Assembly (NCBI GenBank): GCA_016869175.1
Contig: VGEV01000019.1
Location: 1 to 36,891 of the forward strand
From: Alphaproteobacteria bacterium
GTDB lineage: Bacteria > Pseudomonadota > Alphaproteobacteria > GCA-2731375
DNA: 36,891 nucleotides
Reading direction: 5' to 3'
The notes below the pieces were generated by a model that made no database searches, was not told where the DNA came from, and saw nothing but the letters and a program-made list of their open reading frames with translations. Each line of letters begins with the position of its first letter. Positions within the stretch are counted from its first letter, which is position 1. The position numbers were made by a program, and so were the translations under genes. This document shows positions 22,750 to 30,384 of this stretch, in pieces.

Positions 22750-23592
22750 TCAGGGTCGCAGGATCAGGCCCTCGCGGGCCAGCAGGGAACCGGGGCGCGT
22801 TTGCCGCAGCTCCGCCGCGATGTCGTCGAGCATGGCATCGTCGTGCCCGGGATCGTGGTGAAACACGACATAGGTGCCGACGCCGGCGGCATTGGCCAGC
22901 CGCGCGCCTTCCTGCCAGGTGGAATGGCCCCAATGCAGGTGATTGGGAAACTCGGCGTCGGTGTAGGTCGCGTCATAGATCATGATGTCGGTGCCGGCGA
23001 TCAACCGCAGTATCGACTCGTCCGGCCGGCCGATGACGTGCTCGGTATCGGTCAGATAGCAGATCGACTTGCCGGCGAACTCGATGCGATAGCCGGTGGC
23101 GCCGTTGGGATGGTTGAGGGCAACGGTCCGGATCACGATTTCCGGCGAGATGTCGAGCGTCTCGCCGGCGCGGAAATCGCAAAACGCGATGTCGGCGCGG
23201 AATGCCTCCGGTGGCACCGGAAAGAACGGCGCCCGCATCAGCTCGGTGATCGCCTGCCGGATGGTGTAGTCCGGCAGCAGGTGGCCGGCATGCAAGCGAA
23301 AGCGATGGCCGGGCACGAAGAACGGCGCGAAGAACGGCAGGCCGACAATGTGATCGAGATGGGTGTGGGTCAGCAGCAGGTCGGCGTCGATCGGCTTGCC
23401 TTCGGCCAGCATGGCAAGCCCGGCATAGCGGATACCGGTGCCGGCATCCAGCAGCACGCGGCGCGCGCCGCAGCGCACTTCGAGCGAGGAGGTGTTTCCG
23501 CCATAGCGCAGCGTCGCCGCGTCGGCGGTGGCGATGCTGCCGCGCACGCCCCAGAAACGCACGGAGAATTCGGGCGTGTCGCCCGACATCAT
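22750..23592 (-). CDS. Metallo-beta-lactamase-fold hydrolase (PhnP/cyclic phosphodiesterase-like)
   Basis: This 280-aa protein shows the metal motif THTHLDH (His76, His78, Asp80, His81), plus N-terminal VRFWGVRGSI and TLRYGGNTSS. That opening is typical of a subgroup near PhnP and 3',5'-cyclic nucleotide or ribosyl cyclic phosphodiesterases. YDATYTDAEFPNHLHWGHST and VVFHHDPGHDD supply further metal ligands. The start is 15 bp after the response-regulator stop, which suggests its activity is tied to that regulator. A cyclic-nucleotide substrate would be interesting given the cNMP-binding protein at 2241, but this is speculation. Confidence 0.82.
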   Translation of the reverse strand: MMSGDTPEFSVRFWGVRGSIATADAATLRYGGNTSSLEVRCGARRVLLDAGTGIRYAGLAMLAEGKPIDADLLLTHTHLDHIVGLPFFAPFFVPGHRFRLHAGHLLPDYTIRQAITELMRAPFFPVPPEAFRADIAFCDFRAGETLDISPEIVIRTVALNHPNGATGYRIEFAGKSICYLTDTEHVIGRPDESILRLIAGTDIMIYDATYTDAEFPNHLHWGHSTWQEGARLANAAGVGTYVVFHHDPGHDDAMLDDIAAELRQTRPGSLLAREGLILRP

Positions 23593-23607
23593 GCCGCCCC
23601 GGCGCGC

Positions 23608-24297
23608 TCAGGGCACAAGGCGATAGCCGCCGGGTTCGGTGATTAACAGTTCGGAATTGGATGGATCGCGTTCGATCTTCTGTCGCAAGCGGTAGATATG
23701 GGTTTCCAACGTGTGCGTGGTGACGCCGGCATTGTAGCCCCAGACCTCGACCAGCAGGGTTTCCCGCGAAACCGGCTTGTCGCCGGCGCGGTACAGGTAT
23801 TTCAGGATCGCCGTTTCCTTCTCGGTCAACCGCACCTTGCGATTCTTCTCGGTGTTCAGCAGCAGCTTGGCGCTGGGCCGTAAGGTATAGGGGCCGATGG
23901 CGAAGACCGCGTCCTCGCTGTGCTCGTGCTGGCGCAATTGCGCACGAATGCGGGCCAACAGCAGGGCGAACTTGAACGGTTTGGCGACGTAGTCGTTGGC
24001 GCCCGATTCCAGACCCAGAATGGTGTCGGCCTCGCCCGCCGCCGCGGTCAGCATGATGATCGGGCAACGCACATTGGCCCGCCGCAGCATCTTGCAGACC
24101 TCGCGGCCGTCGACATCGGGCAGACCCACATCCAGGATCACGAGATCGAACAACTGCTGCTTGACCGCCTGCAACGCCGCCGAGCCGGTGCCGGCGTATT
24201 GGCAACTGAATTCGCCGCCAAGCTGCAACTGTTCGCCCAAGACGCTCCGCAGCGTCTCGTCATCGTCGACCAGCAGGACCTTCTTGGCAATCGGCAT
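23608..24297 (-). CDS. OmpR/PhoB-family response regulator
   Basis: This 229-aa protein has a receiver domain (residues 1-120) with the acidic cluster Asp11-Asp13, phospho-acceptor Asp56 (LVILDVGLPDVDG), Thr84 and Lys106. A winged-helix DNA-binding domain follows (about 130-229) with RLTEKETAILKYLYRAGDKP and THTLETHIYRLRQKIE. The ATG at 24297 has GGGAGAGA upstream. No histidine kinase lies beside it, so its partner is elsewhere or it is an orphan. It is the first gene of the operon ending with the caspase-like gene. A 12-bp perfect palindrome (24352-24363) lies 55 bp upstream and could be an operator. Confidence 0.92.
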   Translation of the reverse strand: MPIAKKVLLVDDDETLRSVLGEQLQLGGEFSCQYAGTGSAALQAVKQQLFDLVILDVGLPDVDGREVCKMLRRANVRCPIIMLTAAAGEADTILGLESGANDYVAKPFKFALLLARIRAQLRQHEHSEDAVFAIGPYTLRPSAKLLLNTEKNRKVRLTEKETAILKYLYRAGDKPVSRETLLVEVWGYNAGVTTHTLETHIYRLRQKIERDPSNSELLITEPGGYRLVP

Positions 24298-24351
24298 GGC
24301 AACGTCTCTCCCGGCGGCCGGGCGAGCCGCCTGCCAACCCAACATATAGCG

Positions 24352-24363
24352 CGCCGTACGGCG
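24352..24363. promoter_or_regulatory. 12-bp perfect palindrome in the divergent region, possible operator
   Basis: CGCCGTACGGCG lies between the response-regulator and ribA genes. CTATAT-like sequence occurs next to it on the minus strand. It could be a site for the regulator itself, but GC-rich palindromes of this length can arise by chance in this genome. Nothing else is recognised in 24298-24499. Confidence 0.25.
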
Positions 24364-24499
24364 GGATGGAACCGCCTTCGCTGCCGCGCGGGCCGCCGGG
24401 CATCGCCTTAACCCCTTGATTCCAGTGCGGTGGCTTCCGGCCGTCCCGAACCGGCCGGGCGCCCGTCGGGCCGGCCCCGGACCCGGACGCGGCCAACGG

Positions 24500-24528
24500 T
24501 TGGCACGAGCCGCCGGGAATGTTCTAAG
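24500..24528 (+). promoter_or_regulatory. Putative ribA promoter
   Basis: TTGGCA (24500-24505) and TCTAAG (24523-24528) are separated by 17 bp. The predicted transcription start falls at about 24535-24537, which is the ribA ATG. No Shine-Dalgarno and no FMN riboswitch sequence were found upstream. Confidence 0.5.
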
Positions 24529-24536
24529 ACTGCGCC

Positions 24537-25655
24537 ATGACCGCCGCCGCCATGCCCGAGCCTCGCGTCGACAGTCCGGTCGCGGTCGAGCGGGCCGTCG
24601 CCGAGTTCCGCCGTGGCCGGCCGGTCATGCTGCTGACGCCGGCCGGCAGCGGCCTGGCGGCGGCGGCGGAATTGGTGACGCCCGTGCGCCTTGCCTGGTT
24701 CGCGCGCGAAACCGGCCAGGCGCTGCTGGCCCTGACCGCCGGCCGCGCCGCCGCCTTGCGCATTCCGCCGAGCGGGCATGCGACCCTGTTGGTCGAGCTG
24801 ACGCCCTGGCTCGACGCCGCTAGCATCGCCGCGCTGGCCGATGCCACGACCGATCTGGCCGCGCCACTGCGCGGGCCGTTCCAGCGGCAGAAGCGCCCGC
24901 CCGAGCCCTGGGAGACCGCCGCGCTTGGCCTGGCCAAGCTCGCCCGTCTGCTGCCGGCGGCGCTGGTCGGCCGATTGCCGGCGGACCAGCCATCGGACTT
25001 CGCGCGGCAGCACGATCTGCTGGCGGTGACGGCCGCCGCCATCGCTCGCTACGAACAGGGAGCCGCGCTGCGACTGCGCCAGGTGGCCGGCGCCCGGGTG
25101 CCGCTGCAGGCCGCCGAGGACTGCCAGATCCTGGCCTTTCGGCCCGAGGATGGCGGCATCGAGCATCTGGCGATCGTGGTCGGCGCGCCCGACCGCCGAC
25201 AACCGGTTCTGGTCCGGCTGCATTCCGAATGCTTCACCGGCGACCTGCTGGGTTCGCTCAAATGCGATTGCGGCGAGCAGTTGCGCGGCGCACTGGCGGC
25301 GATGGCGGCGCCGCAGGGCGGCATCGTGCTCTATCTGGCGCAGGAAGGCCGCGGCATCGGCCTGATGAACAAGCTGCGCGCCTATCGCTTGCAGGAGGAT
25401 GGTTTCGATACCATCGAGGCAAACTTGCGGCTGGGCTTCGATGCGGACGAACGGCTGTTCCAGCCGGCGGCGGAGATGCTGCGCCAGCTTGGGGTTGCCC
25501 GCATCCGGCTACTGACCAACAATCCCGACAAGGTGGCCGGCCTGACCGCGCTGGGCATCGAGGTGGTGGAGCGCGTGCCGCACGATTTCCCCGCCAACCG
25601 ACACAACGAGGGCTACCTTCTGGCCAAGCGGCACAAGGCCGGCCATCTTTTCTGA
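24537..25655 (+). CDS. ribA: GTP cyclohydrolase II with degenerate N-terminal RibB-like domain
   Basis: Catalyses the first step of riboflavin synthesis, opening GTP to the pyrimidine diaminophosphate. The 372-aa protein has a C-terminal GCH2 domain (about 185-372) with zinc cysteines Cys232, Cys243 and Cys245 (HSECFTG...KCDCGEQL), the catalytic GRGIGLMNKLRAY and LLTNNPDK. The N-terminal ~180 residues are laid out like a RibB (DHBP synthase) half but lack its acidic metal motifs, a pattern known from alphaproteobacterial RibA. No other rib gene is in the window. Start ATG at 24537 lacks a Shine-Dalgarno. Confidence 0.9.
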   Translation: MTAAAMPEPRVDSPVAVERAVAEFRRGRPVMLLTPAGSGLAAAAELVTPVRLAWFARETGQALLALTAGRAAALRIPPSGHATLLVELTPWLDAASIAALADATTDLAAPLRGPFQRQKRPPEPWETAALGLAKLARLLPAALVGRLPADQPSDFARQHDLLAVTAAAIARYEQGAALRLRQVAGARVPLQAAEDCQILAFRPEDGGIEHLAIVVGAPDRRQPVLVRLHSECFTGDLLGSLKCDCGEQLRGALAAMAAPQGGIVLYLAQEGRGIGLMNKLRAYRLQEDGFDTIEANLRLGFDADERLFQPAAEMLRQLGVARIRLLTNNPDKVAGLTALGIEVVERVPHDFPANRHNEGYLLAKRHKAGHLF

Positions 25656-25701
25656 GGCGGCAAGTCTTGCCGCCCCGCGCCCCGGCAAGTGCTTGATTCC
25701 A

Positions 25702-26461
25702 ATGCACTGGTTCGCGGCCCACGGGTTGCATCCGCCGGCATCGATGGTAACCGACAGCCTCACCGCGCTGTTCCCGAGCGAAGGCTCGCTGGCGGCCGAT
25801 CGCTATGCCGGCGCGCCCCGTCCGGGCGCCGACACGTTCTTCGGCCAAGGCGGCTTCGCCGAACTGCTGGCGGTGCTCACCCCCCTGCAACACTTGCCGC
25901 TGATCGGCAGCCTCTACCGGGCAGTGACGGGCGACATGCTGTCGCCGGGTGCGCGGCTGGCCGGCGGCGTGCTCTATGGCGGGCCGATCGGCTTGATTTC
26001 GGCGGTGGTGAACAACTTCGTCAAGGAGGCAAGCGGCCGCGACATCGCCGGCAACATGCTGGCGATGCTGGACGAGCCTGCCGCCGCCGACAGCCACGCT
26101 GCCGCCTTGCCGCCCGCCAGCGAAGGCGCGCCCGCCGGCCCGGTCCGGCCACCGAGCGAGGCGGCGCCACCTGAGCTGAGCCCGGAAGCGATGAACGCGC
26201 TGCTGGCCAGCGTCGGCGCCAACCAGCCCGGCCCGCGCGCAGCCGCGCGGCTTCGCCGCCTTTCCGGGCGCCGGCAAGGCCGCCGGTGGCAGCGGCGCGA
26301 TGCCCGGCAGCATCCCGCCGGCGCTCTATCGACCGGCCGCGGCCACGCCGCAAGCAGCCGCCGAGCAGGCCGAACGCCGCGCGGCGTCCTTGGACCTGCA
26401 CCGCCAGCTCAAAGGCTATATCGACGCGCGCAATCTCGCTTCGCCGGCGCAGGCCCGCTAA
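25702..26461 (+). pseudogene. Conserved hypothetical protein gene with apparent frameshift
   Basis: The first ~180 codons (ATG at 25702, alternatively 25744) encode a protein with hydrophobic HLPLIGSLYRAVTGDM and GARLAGGVLYGGPIGLISAV, then a Pro/Ala-rich linker and PEAMNALLASVGA. I recall a similar gene of unknown function in other alphaproteobacteria. Near 26230-26250 the sensible reading shifts by +1: continuing in frame gives an Arg-rich out-of-frame-looking peptide. The shifted frame gives PALYRPAAATPQAAAEQAER and ends HRQLKGYIDARNLASPAQAR with TAA at 26459-26461 and clean GC3. A single-base indel, real or sequencing, in the CG-rich run explains this. No function assigned. Confidence 0.6.
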
Positions 26462-26484
26462 CATCCCCGCCGGGGAGCACGGAC

Positions 26485-26985
26485 ATGCTGTTTCAGGTCG
26501 CGGCCGACGGCTGGTTCAGCTTCGCCACCCGGCGCTATCGTTGCGCGCTCGGCCGCGGCGGCGTCGCTCACGACAAGCGGGAAGGCGACGGCCGCACCCC
26601 GAGCGGCCGGTTCGCGTTGCGCCGTGTGCTCTATCGGGCCGACCGCGTGGCGGCGCCCGACACCGGCCTGCCGCTGACCGCGATCAAGCCGGAAGACGGC
26701 TGGTGCGACGACCCCGTCGATCGCGCCTATAACCAGCTCGTCAGGTTGCCTTATCGCGCGCGGGCCGAAACGCTTTACCGGGCGGACGGGCTCTACGACT
26801 TCCTGGCCGTGATCGGCTACAACGACCAGCCGCTGCTGCCGGGCGCGGGCTCGGCGATTTTCCTGCATATCGCGCGGCCCGACTATGGCCCGACCGAAGG
26901 CTGCGTCGCGCTCGCGCCTGAGCATTTGCGCGAAGTCCTGGCGCTGGCCGACACCGGCAGCGAAATCGAGATCCGCGCCAGCTAA
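26485..26985 (+). CDS. L,D-transpeptidase-like (YkuD-type) protein, no signal peptide
   Basis: This 166-aa protein has the YkuD-type active-site pattern: His128 in FLHIARP and Cys140 in PTEGCVAL, spaced 12 residues. It begins MLFQVAADGWFSFATRRYRC, with RTPSGRFALRRVLYRAD, also typical of this short COG3786-like subgroup. Catalytic L,D-transpeptidases normally carry an export signal; none is seen here, and the usual SxGC is TEGC. It may be a cytoplasmic or moonlighting member. The ATG at 26485 has GGGGAG upstream. The frame is open back into the preceding gene, but I see no support for a fusion. Its stop overlaps the convergent yggS stop. Confidence 0.72.
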   Translation: MLFQVAADGWFSFATRRYRCALGRGGVAHDKREGDGRTPSGRFALRRVLYRADRVAAPDTGLPLTAIKPEDGWCDDPVDRAYNQLVRLPYRARAETLYRADGLYDFLAVIGYNDQPLLPGAGSAIFLHIARPDYGPTEGCVALAPEHLREVLALADTGSEIEIRAS

Positions 26986-27683
26986 AGTGGCGCGCGGCGC
27001 GGTCCGAAGATCGCCGTGCCGACGCGCACATGCGTCGCGCCCAGCGCCACCGCCACCGGATAGTCGGCACTCATGCCCATCGACAGCTTGGCAAGGCCGT
27101 TGCGCCGCGCGATCTTAGCCAGCAGCGCGAAATGCGGAGACGGCTCCTGGTCGAGCGGCGGTATGCACATGAGGCCGTCCAACGGCAACTTCAATTCCTC
27201 GCGACAGAGCGCCACCAGCGCGTCCGCTTCGGCCGGGAGGACGCCGCCCTTCTGCGCTTCGCCGCCGGCGTTCACTTCGATGAACAGGCGCGGCCAACGG
27301 TTCAGCGCCGCCATCTCGGCCGCCAGCTTGCGCGCGAGCTTCGGCCGGTCGACCGTCTCGATCACGTCGAACAGGGCCACCGCCGCCCGCGCCTTGTTGC
27401 TCTGCAACGAGCCGATCAGGTGCAATTGCAGATCGGGGCATTCCGCCTTCAGCGCCGGGTATTTCGCTTCCGCTTCCTGCACCCGGTTCTCGCCGAACAC
27501 CCGCTGGCCGGCGGCCAGCGCGCCGCGCGCCGCCTCGGCCGGCTGGGTCTTGCTGACCGCGACCAGCGTGACGGTTTCCGGCGCGCGGCCGGCGGCGCGG
27601 GCCGCGGCCGCGATCTCGGCCCGCACGCGCGCCAGATTGGCGGCAATATCGACAGCGCTGGCGAGTTCGGCGGCAACGGCCAT
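26982..27683 (-). CDS. yggS: Pyridoxal phosphate homeostasis protein (YggS/PROSC family)
   Basis: A PLP-binding TIM-barrel protein that buffers and delivers pyridoxal phosphate; no enzyme activity is established for the family. The 233-aa length is normal. Visible motifs are LVAVSKTQP with PLP-lysine Lys45, FGENRVQEAEAK, LHLIGSLQSNKA and LSMGMSADYPVAVALGATHVR. The ATG at 27683 follows GAAGGA by nine bases; an in-frame start at 27719 would overlap the divergent gene. Its start lies 29 bp from the start of the ThiE-like gene, so the two share a very short promoter region. Confidence 0.92.
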   Translation of the reverse strand: MAVAAELASAVDIAANLARVRAEIAAAARAAGRAPETVTLVAVSKTQPAEAARGALAAGQRVFGENRVQEAEAKYPALKAECPDLQLHLIGSLQSNKARAAVALFDVIETVDRPKLARKLAAEMAALNRWPRLFIEVNAGGEAQKGGVLPAEADALVALCREELKLPLDGLMCIPPLDQEPSPHFALLAKIARRNGLAKLSMGMSADYPVAVALGATHVRVGTAIFGPRRAPL

Positions 27684-27712
27684 GACCAAGCATCCTTCGC
27701 TGGGCGGCTGAG

Positions 27713-28318
27713 GTGACAACGCTAGCAGAGCAGGCGCGCCGCCTCAAAGCGCCGCGGCGCGGTTTGCCCCACTTGTGGCTGGTCACCGACAGCCAGCGCC
27801 TGCCCGACCCGCTGCCCGCCGCGCGCCGCCTGCCGTCCGGCAGCGGCATCATCCTCAGGCATTACGACGATCCCGGGCGCTTGGCCCTGACCCGCCAATT
27901 GCGCCGCATCGCCGCCCAGCGCCGCCTGGTGCTGCTGCTGGCGGGGCCGCCCCCGGCGGGGCTTGCCGCCGGCGCCGACGGCGCGCACCTGGCGGAAGCC
28001 AGAACGCGCTACTGGCGGCGGCCCCGGCGCGGCTTCCGCGTGACCTGCGCCGCGCATTCGCTGCCGGCATTGCGCCGCGCCGAACGCGCCGGCGCCGACG
28101 CAGTGCTGCTGTCGCCAGCGTTTCCCACCGCCAGCCATCCGAACGCACGCACGCTTGGCCCGCTGCGGCTGGCCGCGCTCTGCCGCCAGGCGCGGCTGCC
28201 GGTGATCGCGCTGGGCGGCATCGATGCCCGCGGCGCACGTCGGCTGGCGGGAGCGCGGCTGGCCGGCCTTGCCGCCATCGCCGGGCTGGCGATTGCCAGC
28301 CGCGCGCACGGCAATTAG
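27713..28318 (+). CDS. Thiamine phosphate synthase/TenI-like protein
   Basis: This 201-aa protein has the ThiE/TenI barrel outline: HLWLVTDSQRLPDPL at the start, SGSGIILRHYDDPGR, ADAVLLSPAFPTASHP in the phosphate loop region, and LPVIALGGIDARGARRL near the end. The catalytic pyrophosphate-binding residues of true ThiE are not all clear, so a TenI-like thiaminase-pathway or TenI isomerase-like role is equally possible. The start codon is GTG. It overlaps the start of a strong bipartite hairpin at 28318. Confidence 0.7.
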   Translation: MTTLAEQARRLKAPRRGLPHLWLVTDSQRLPDPLPAARRLPSGSGIILRHYDDPGRLALTRQLRRIAAQRRLVLLLAGPPPAGLAAGADGAHLAEARTRYWRRPRRGFRVTCAAHSLPALRRAERAGADAVLLSPAFPTASHPNARTLGPLRLAALCRQARLPVIALGGIDARGARRLAGARLAGLAAIAGLAIASRAHGN

Positions 28319-28355
28319 GGCAATTTCCGATCGACACGATCGGGAGCCATTGCCC
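28318..28355. terminator. Bipartite stem-loop after the ThiE-like gene
   Basis: GGGCAAT (28318-28324) pairs with ATTGCCC (28349-28355) around an inner stem CCGATCG (28327-28333)/CGATCGG (28337-28343) with loop ACA. The outer stem begins at the last base of the gene's stop codon. There is no T-run, so factor-independent termination is uncertain. The rest of the interval to 28444 contains GATCG-rich sequence but nothing recognisable. Confidence 0.45.
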
Positions 28356-28444
28356 TGCAACCATGACAACAGCGCGGTGGGCTTCAAGCAGAGGGATCGC
28401 TGATCGCGATTCCATCCGATCGGACACCGCGCTAGCTTCTGCCG

Positions 28445-29014
28445 ATGCGCCTAAATCTCGGCTGCGGGCACGACAAGCGTGCCGGCTGGCTCAACGTCGA
28501 CAGCTCGCAGGCCGCCGAGCCGGACCAGCTCGTCGATCTGGAGAAGCTGCCTTGGCCGTGGCCCGATGACGCGGCGGAGGAGGTGCTGCTGAAGCACGTG
28601 CTGGAGCATCTTGGCCAATGCACGGCAACCTATCTGGGCATCATGCGCGAATTGTGGCGGGTATGTCGCGATGGCGCTAAGGTGCGCATCGTCGTGCCGC
28701 ATCCCCGGCACGATCATTTCCTCAACGATCCCACCCATGTGCGCGCGATCACGCCGCAGGGCCTGGAACTGTTCAGCCAGCGCAAGAACCGCGAGTGGCG
28801 CCTGAACGGCATCGCCAACAGCACGCTGGGTTTGCATCTGGACATCGACTTTGAGATCGAGTCGGTCTCCTTGCTGCCGGACGACGCCTGGCGGCAGCGT
28901 CTGGAACGCGGCGAGATCGACCGGGCCCAGTTGACCCAGGCGATGCGCGCGCAGAACAACGTCATCGCCGAGACCACCGTGGTCCTGACCGCGATCAAGC
29001 AACGTCATGGCTGA
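28445..29014 (+). CDS. Class I SAM-dependent methyltransferase-like protein
   Basis: This 189-aa protein opens MRLNLGCGHDKRAGWLNVD, a motif I close to that of Methyltransf_11-type enzymes in glycan loci. LLKHVLEHLG (with the HxLEH pattern) and MRELWRVCRDGAKVRIVVPH follow. NDPTHVRAITPQGLELFS resembles sugar methyltransferases of surface polysaccharide clusters. It overlaps the family-9-like glycosyltransferase by 8 bp, which supports a glycan substrate. No obvious ribosome site is present before the ATG. Confidence 0.8.
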   Translation: MRLNLGCGHDKRAGWLNVDSSQAAEPDQLVDLEKLPWPWPDDAAEEVLLKHVLEHLGQCTATYLGIMRELWRVCRDGAKVRIVVPHPRHDHFLNDPTHVRAITPQGLELFSQRKNREWRLNGIANSTLGLHLDIDFEIESVSLLPDDAWRQRLERGEIDRAQLTQAMRAQNNVIAETTVVLTAIKQRHG

Positions 29015-30260
29015 GCCCGCAACGCCGCCCCCGAGCCAACCCTCGCGCACGCCACTGGCGGCGTTCAGCACGAGCGCGGATTTCCGTTTCAGCCAGTCCA
29101 ATGCCAGTCCGCGCGCCGCCCAGCAGGGCCGCGCCGGCGAGCGCCATGTCACCTCCTCGCGTGCGTTCCTGAACAACGCGCTGCGCCGCGACGCGCGGTT
29201 CCGCATCTTGGGCAACGTGACCCTGCCCTGCCTCGCCCGCGGCGTTTGGCCGACGCATGCCTTTGCCGGACAGCGGGTGCTGTTTCTGCTGCCCAGCCCG
29301 GCGCTCGGCAGCAATGTGTCGACCGCGCTGTTCCTCGATGCCTTCGCGGCCCGCCACCGGCCCAAGGCGCTTGGCGTGTTTTGCGCCGAGTCGGCGACGG
29401 ACATCTATTTCCGTGCCGGCCTGAAGGACGTGTTCGCGCTGTTCGTCGCCGAGCGCGAGTTGCGCCGCTGGGACGTGATCGTCGATCTGGGCATGCTGGA
29501 AAGCCGGCGCGACGTCGAACTGTGGCCGGTCGACATGGAGGCGGAACTGAACGCCGCCTTCGCTCTGGCGCCCGGCCCGCGCTATGCCGCCGCGCCGCGC
29601 GCGCTGCCGCAGAGGCGCCTGCGCATCGGCCTGTTGCCGCTCGCCTCGTCGCCCTTGCGCACGCTGCCGCTGGCGGCGACGCAAGCGCTGCTCGAGCCGC
29701 TGCTGGGCTTCGGCGAACTGACACTTTGCCTCAACCGCTTCCAGCAGCAGGGCGTGCTCTATGCGCGCGAACTGGCTCCGCGGCTGCCGAAGGCGGTCAA
29801 GCTGATCGACGCCTTCGCCTCGATCGGCGCGCTGCTCGATGCCGTCGCCGGCTTCGACTACCTGGTGCTGGCGGACAGCGGCCCCGCGCACATGACCAAG
29901 CTCCACGCCACGCCCGGCGTCGCCGTCTACAGCTCGGCGCCGGCCGAAGTGCTGCAGGGCCGCTTCCGCAATCTGGCGGCCTTTCATGTCCGGTTCGCGG
30001 GGCCGCACTGCCGGGCACCGTGCGGGCTGGCCAAGCTGCGCGAGACCGCCGACGGCCGCATCGGCTGCATGGGCTCGCTGAGCTTGCCCCTGGCCGAGCT
30101 GCCGAAAACGCCGAAGCGCCAGGATCCGGCGCTGGTCGAGCATCTGCTGCTGGCCGCGCCAGTGCCGTGTGTCGCGGCGCTGGCCGCCGATCCGGCGCCG
30201 CTGGTCGCTTTCGTGCTGGCCGATCTGGCTGGGCGCGGGGCGATACCCCGAGCCTCATAG
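29007..30260 (+). CDS. Glycosyltransferase family 9-like (heptosyltransferase-type) protein
   Basis: This 417-aa protein resembles ADP-heptose:LPS heptosyltransferases in its second half: LIDAFASIGALLDAVAGFDY and LVLADSGPAHMTKLHATPG are the donor-site helix and DSGPAH loop. The N-terminal half has QRVLFLLPSPALGSNVSTALF and DVIVDLGML, matching the acceptor side only loosely. The first ~75 residues are low-complexity and may be an extension. Coupled to the methyltransferase by overlap; a role in LPS core or another surface glycan is likely. Confidence 0.75.
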   Translation: MAEPATPPPSQPSRTPLAAFSTSADFRFSQSNASPRAAQQGRAGERHVTSSRAFLNNALRRDARFRILGNVTLPCLARGVWPTHAFAGQRVLFLLPSPALGSNVSTALFLDAFAARHRPKALGVFCAESATDIYFRAGLKDVFALFVAERELRRWDVIVDLGMLESRRDVELWPVDMEAELNAAFALAPGPRYAAAPRALPQRRLRIGLLPLASSPLRTLPLAATQALLEPLLGFGELTLCLNRFQQQGVLYARELAPRLPKAVKLIDAFASIGALLDAVAGFDYLVLADSGPAHMTKLHATPGVAVYSSAPAEVLQGRFRNLAAFHVRFAGPHCRAPCGLAKLRETADGRIGCMGSLSLPLAELPKTPKRQDPALVEHLLLAAPVPCVAALAADPAPLVAFVLADLAGRGAIPRAS

Positions 30261-30277
30261 ACGGGGCCGGGCAATCC

Positions 30278-30318
30278 CCTACCCTCGCCCCCAGCGGGGG
30301 AGAAGGCGGGGTGAGCGG
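30278..30318 (+). terminator. GC-rich hairpin downstream of the family-9-like gene
   Basis: CCCCC (30288-30292)-AGC-GGGGG (30296-30300) sits within the wider CCCTCGCCCCCAGCGGGGG, followed by GCGGGGTGAG. Sequences of this form are common as dispersed REP-like hairpins in proteobacteria. It may end the transcript from 28445, without a T-run. Confidence 0.45.
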
Positions 30319-30340
30319 CTGTCCCTAAGCACAAAAGATA

Positions 30341-30365
30341 ACGGGGCGGGAAGATCCCGCCCCGT
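30341..30365 (-). terminator. Factor-independent terminator of the porin gene
   Basis: A perfect 11-bp stem ACGGGGCGGGA/TCCCGCCCCGT with a 3-nt loop is followed on the minus strand by TATCTTTTGTG. It lies 20 bp past the porin stop. Confidence 0.88.
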
Positions 30366-30384
30366 CTACTCGATCGAGAGAGAC

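Noticed and set aside
24298-24536. FMN riboswitch before ribA
   Set aside because: The conserved RFN sequence blocks are absent and the likely start of transcription is at the ATG.
25693-26985. A single 430-aa fusion of the hypothetical protein and the L,D-transpeptidase
   Set aside because: The joining segment is Arg-rich and looks out of frame; the transpeptidase has its own ATG and ribosome site.
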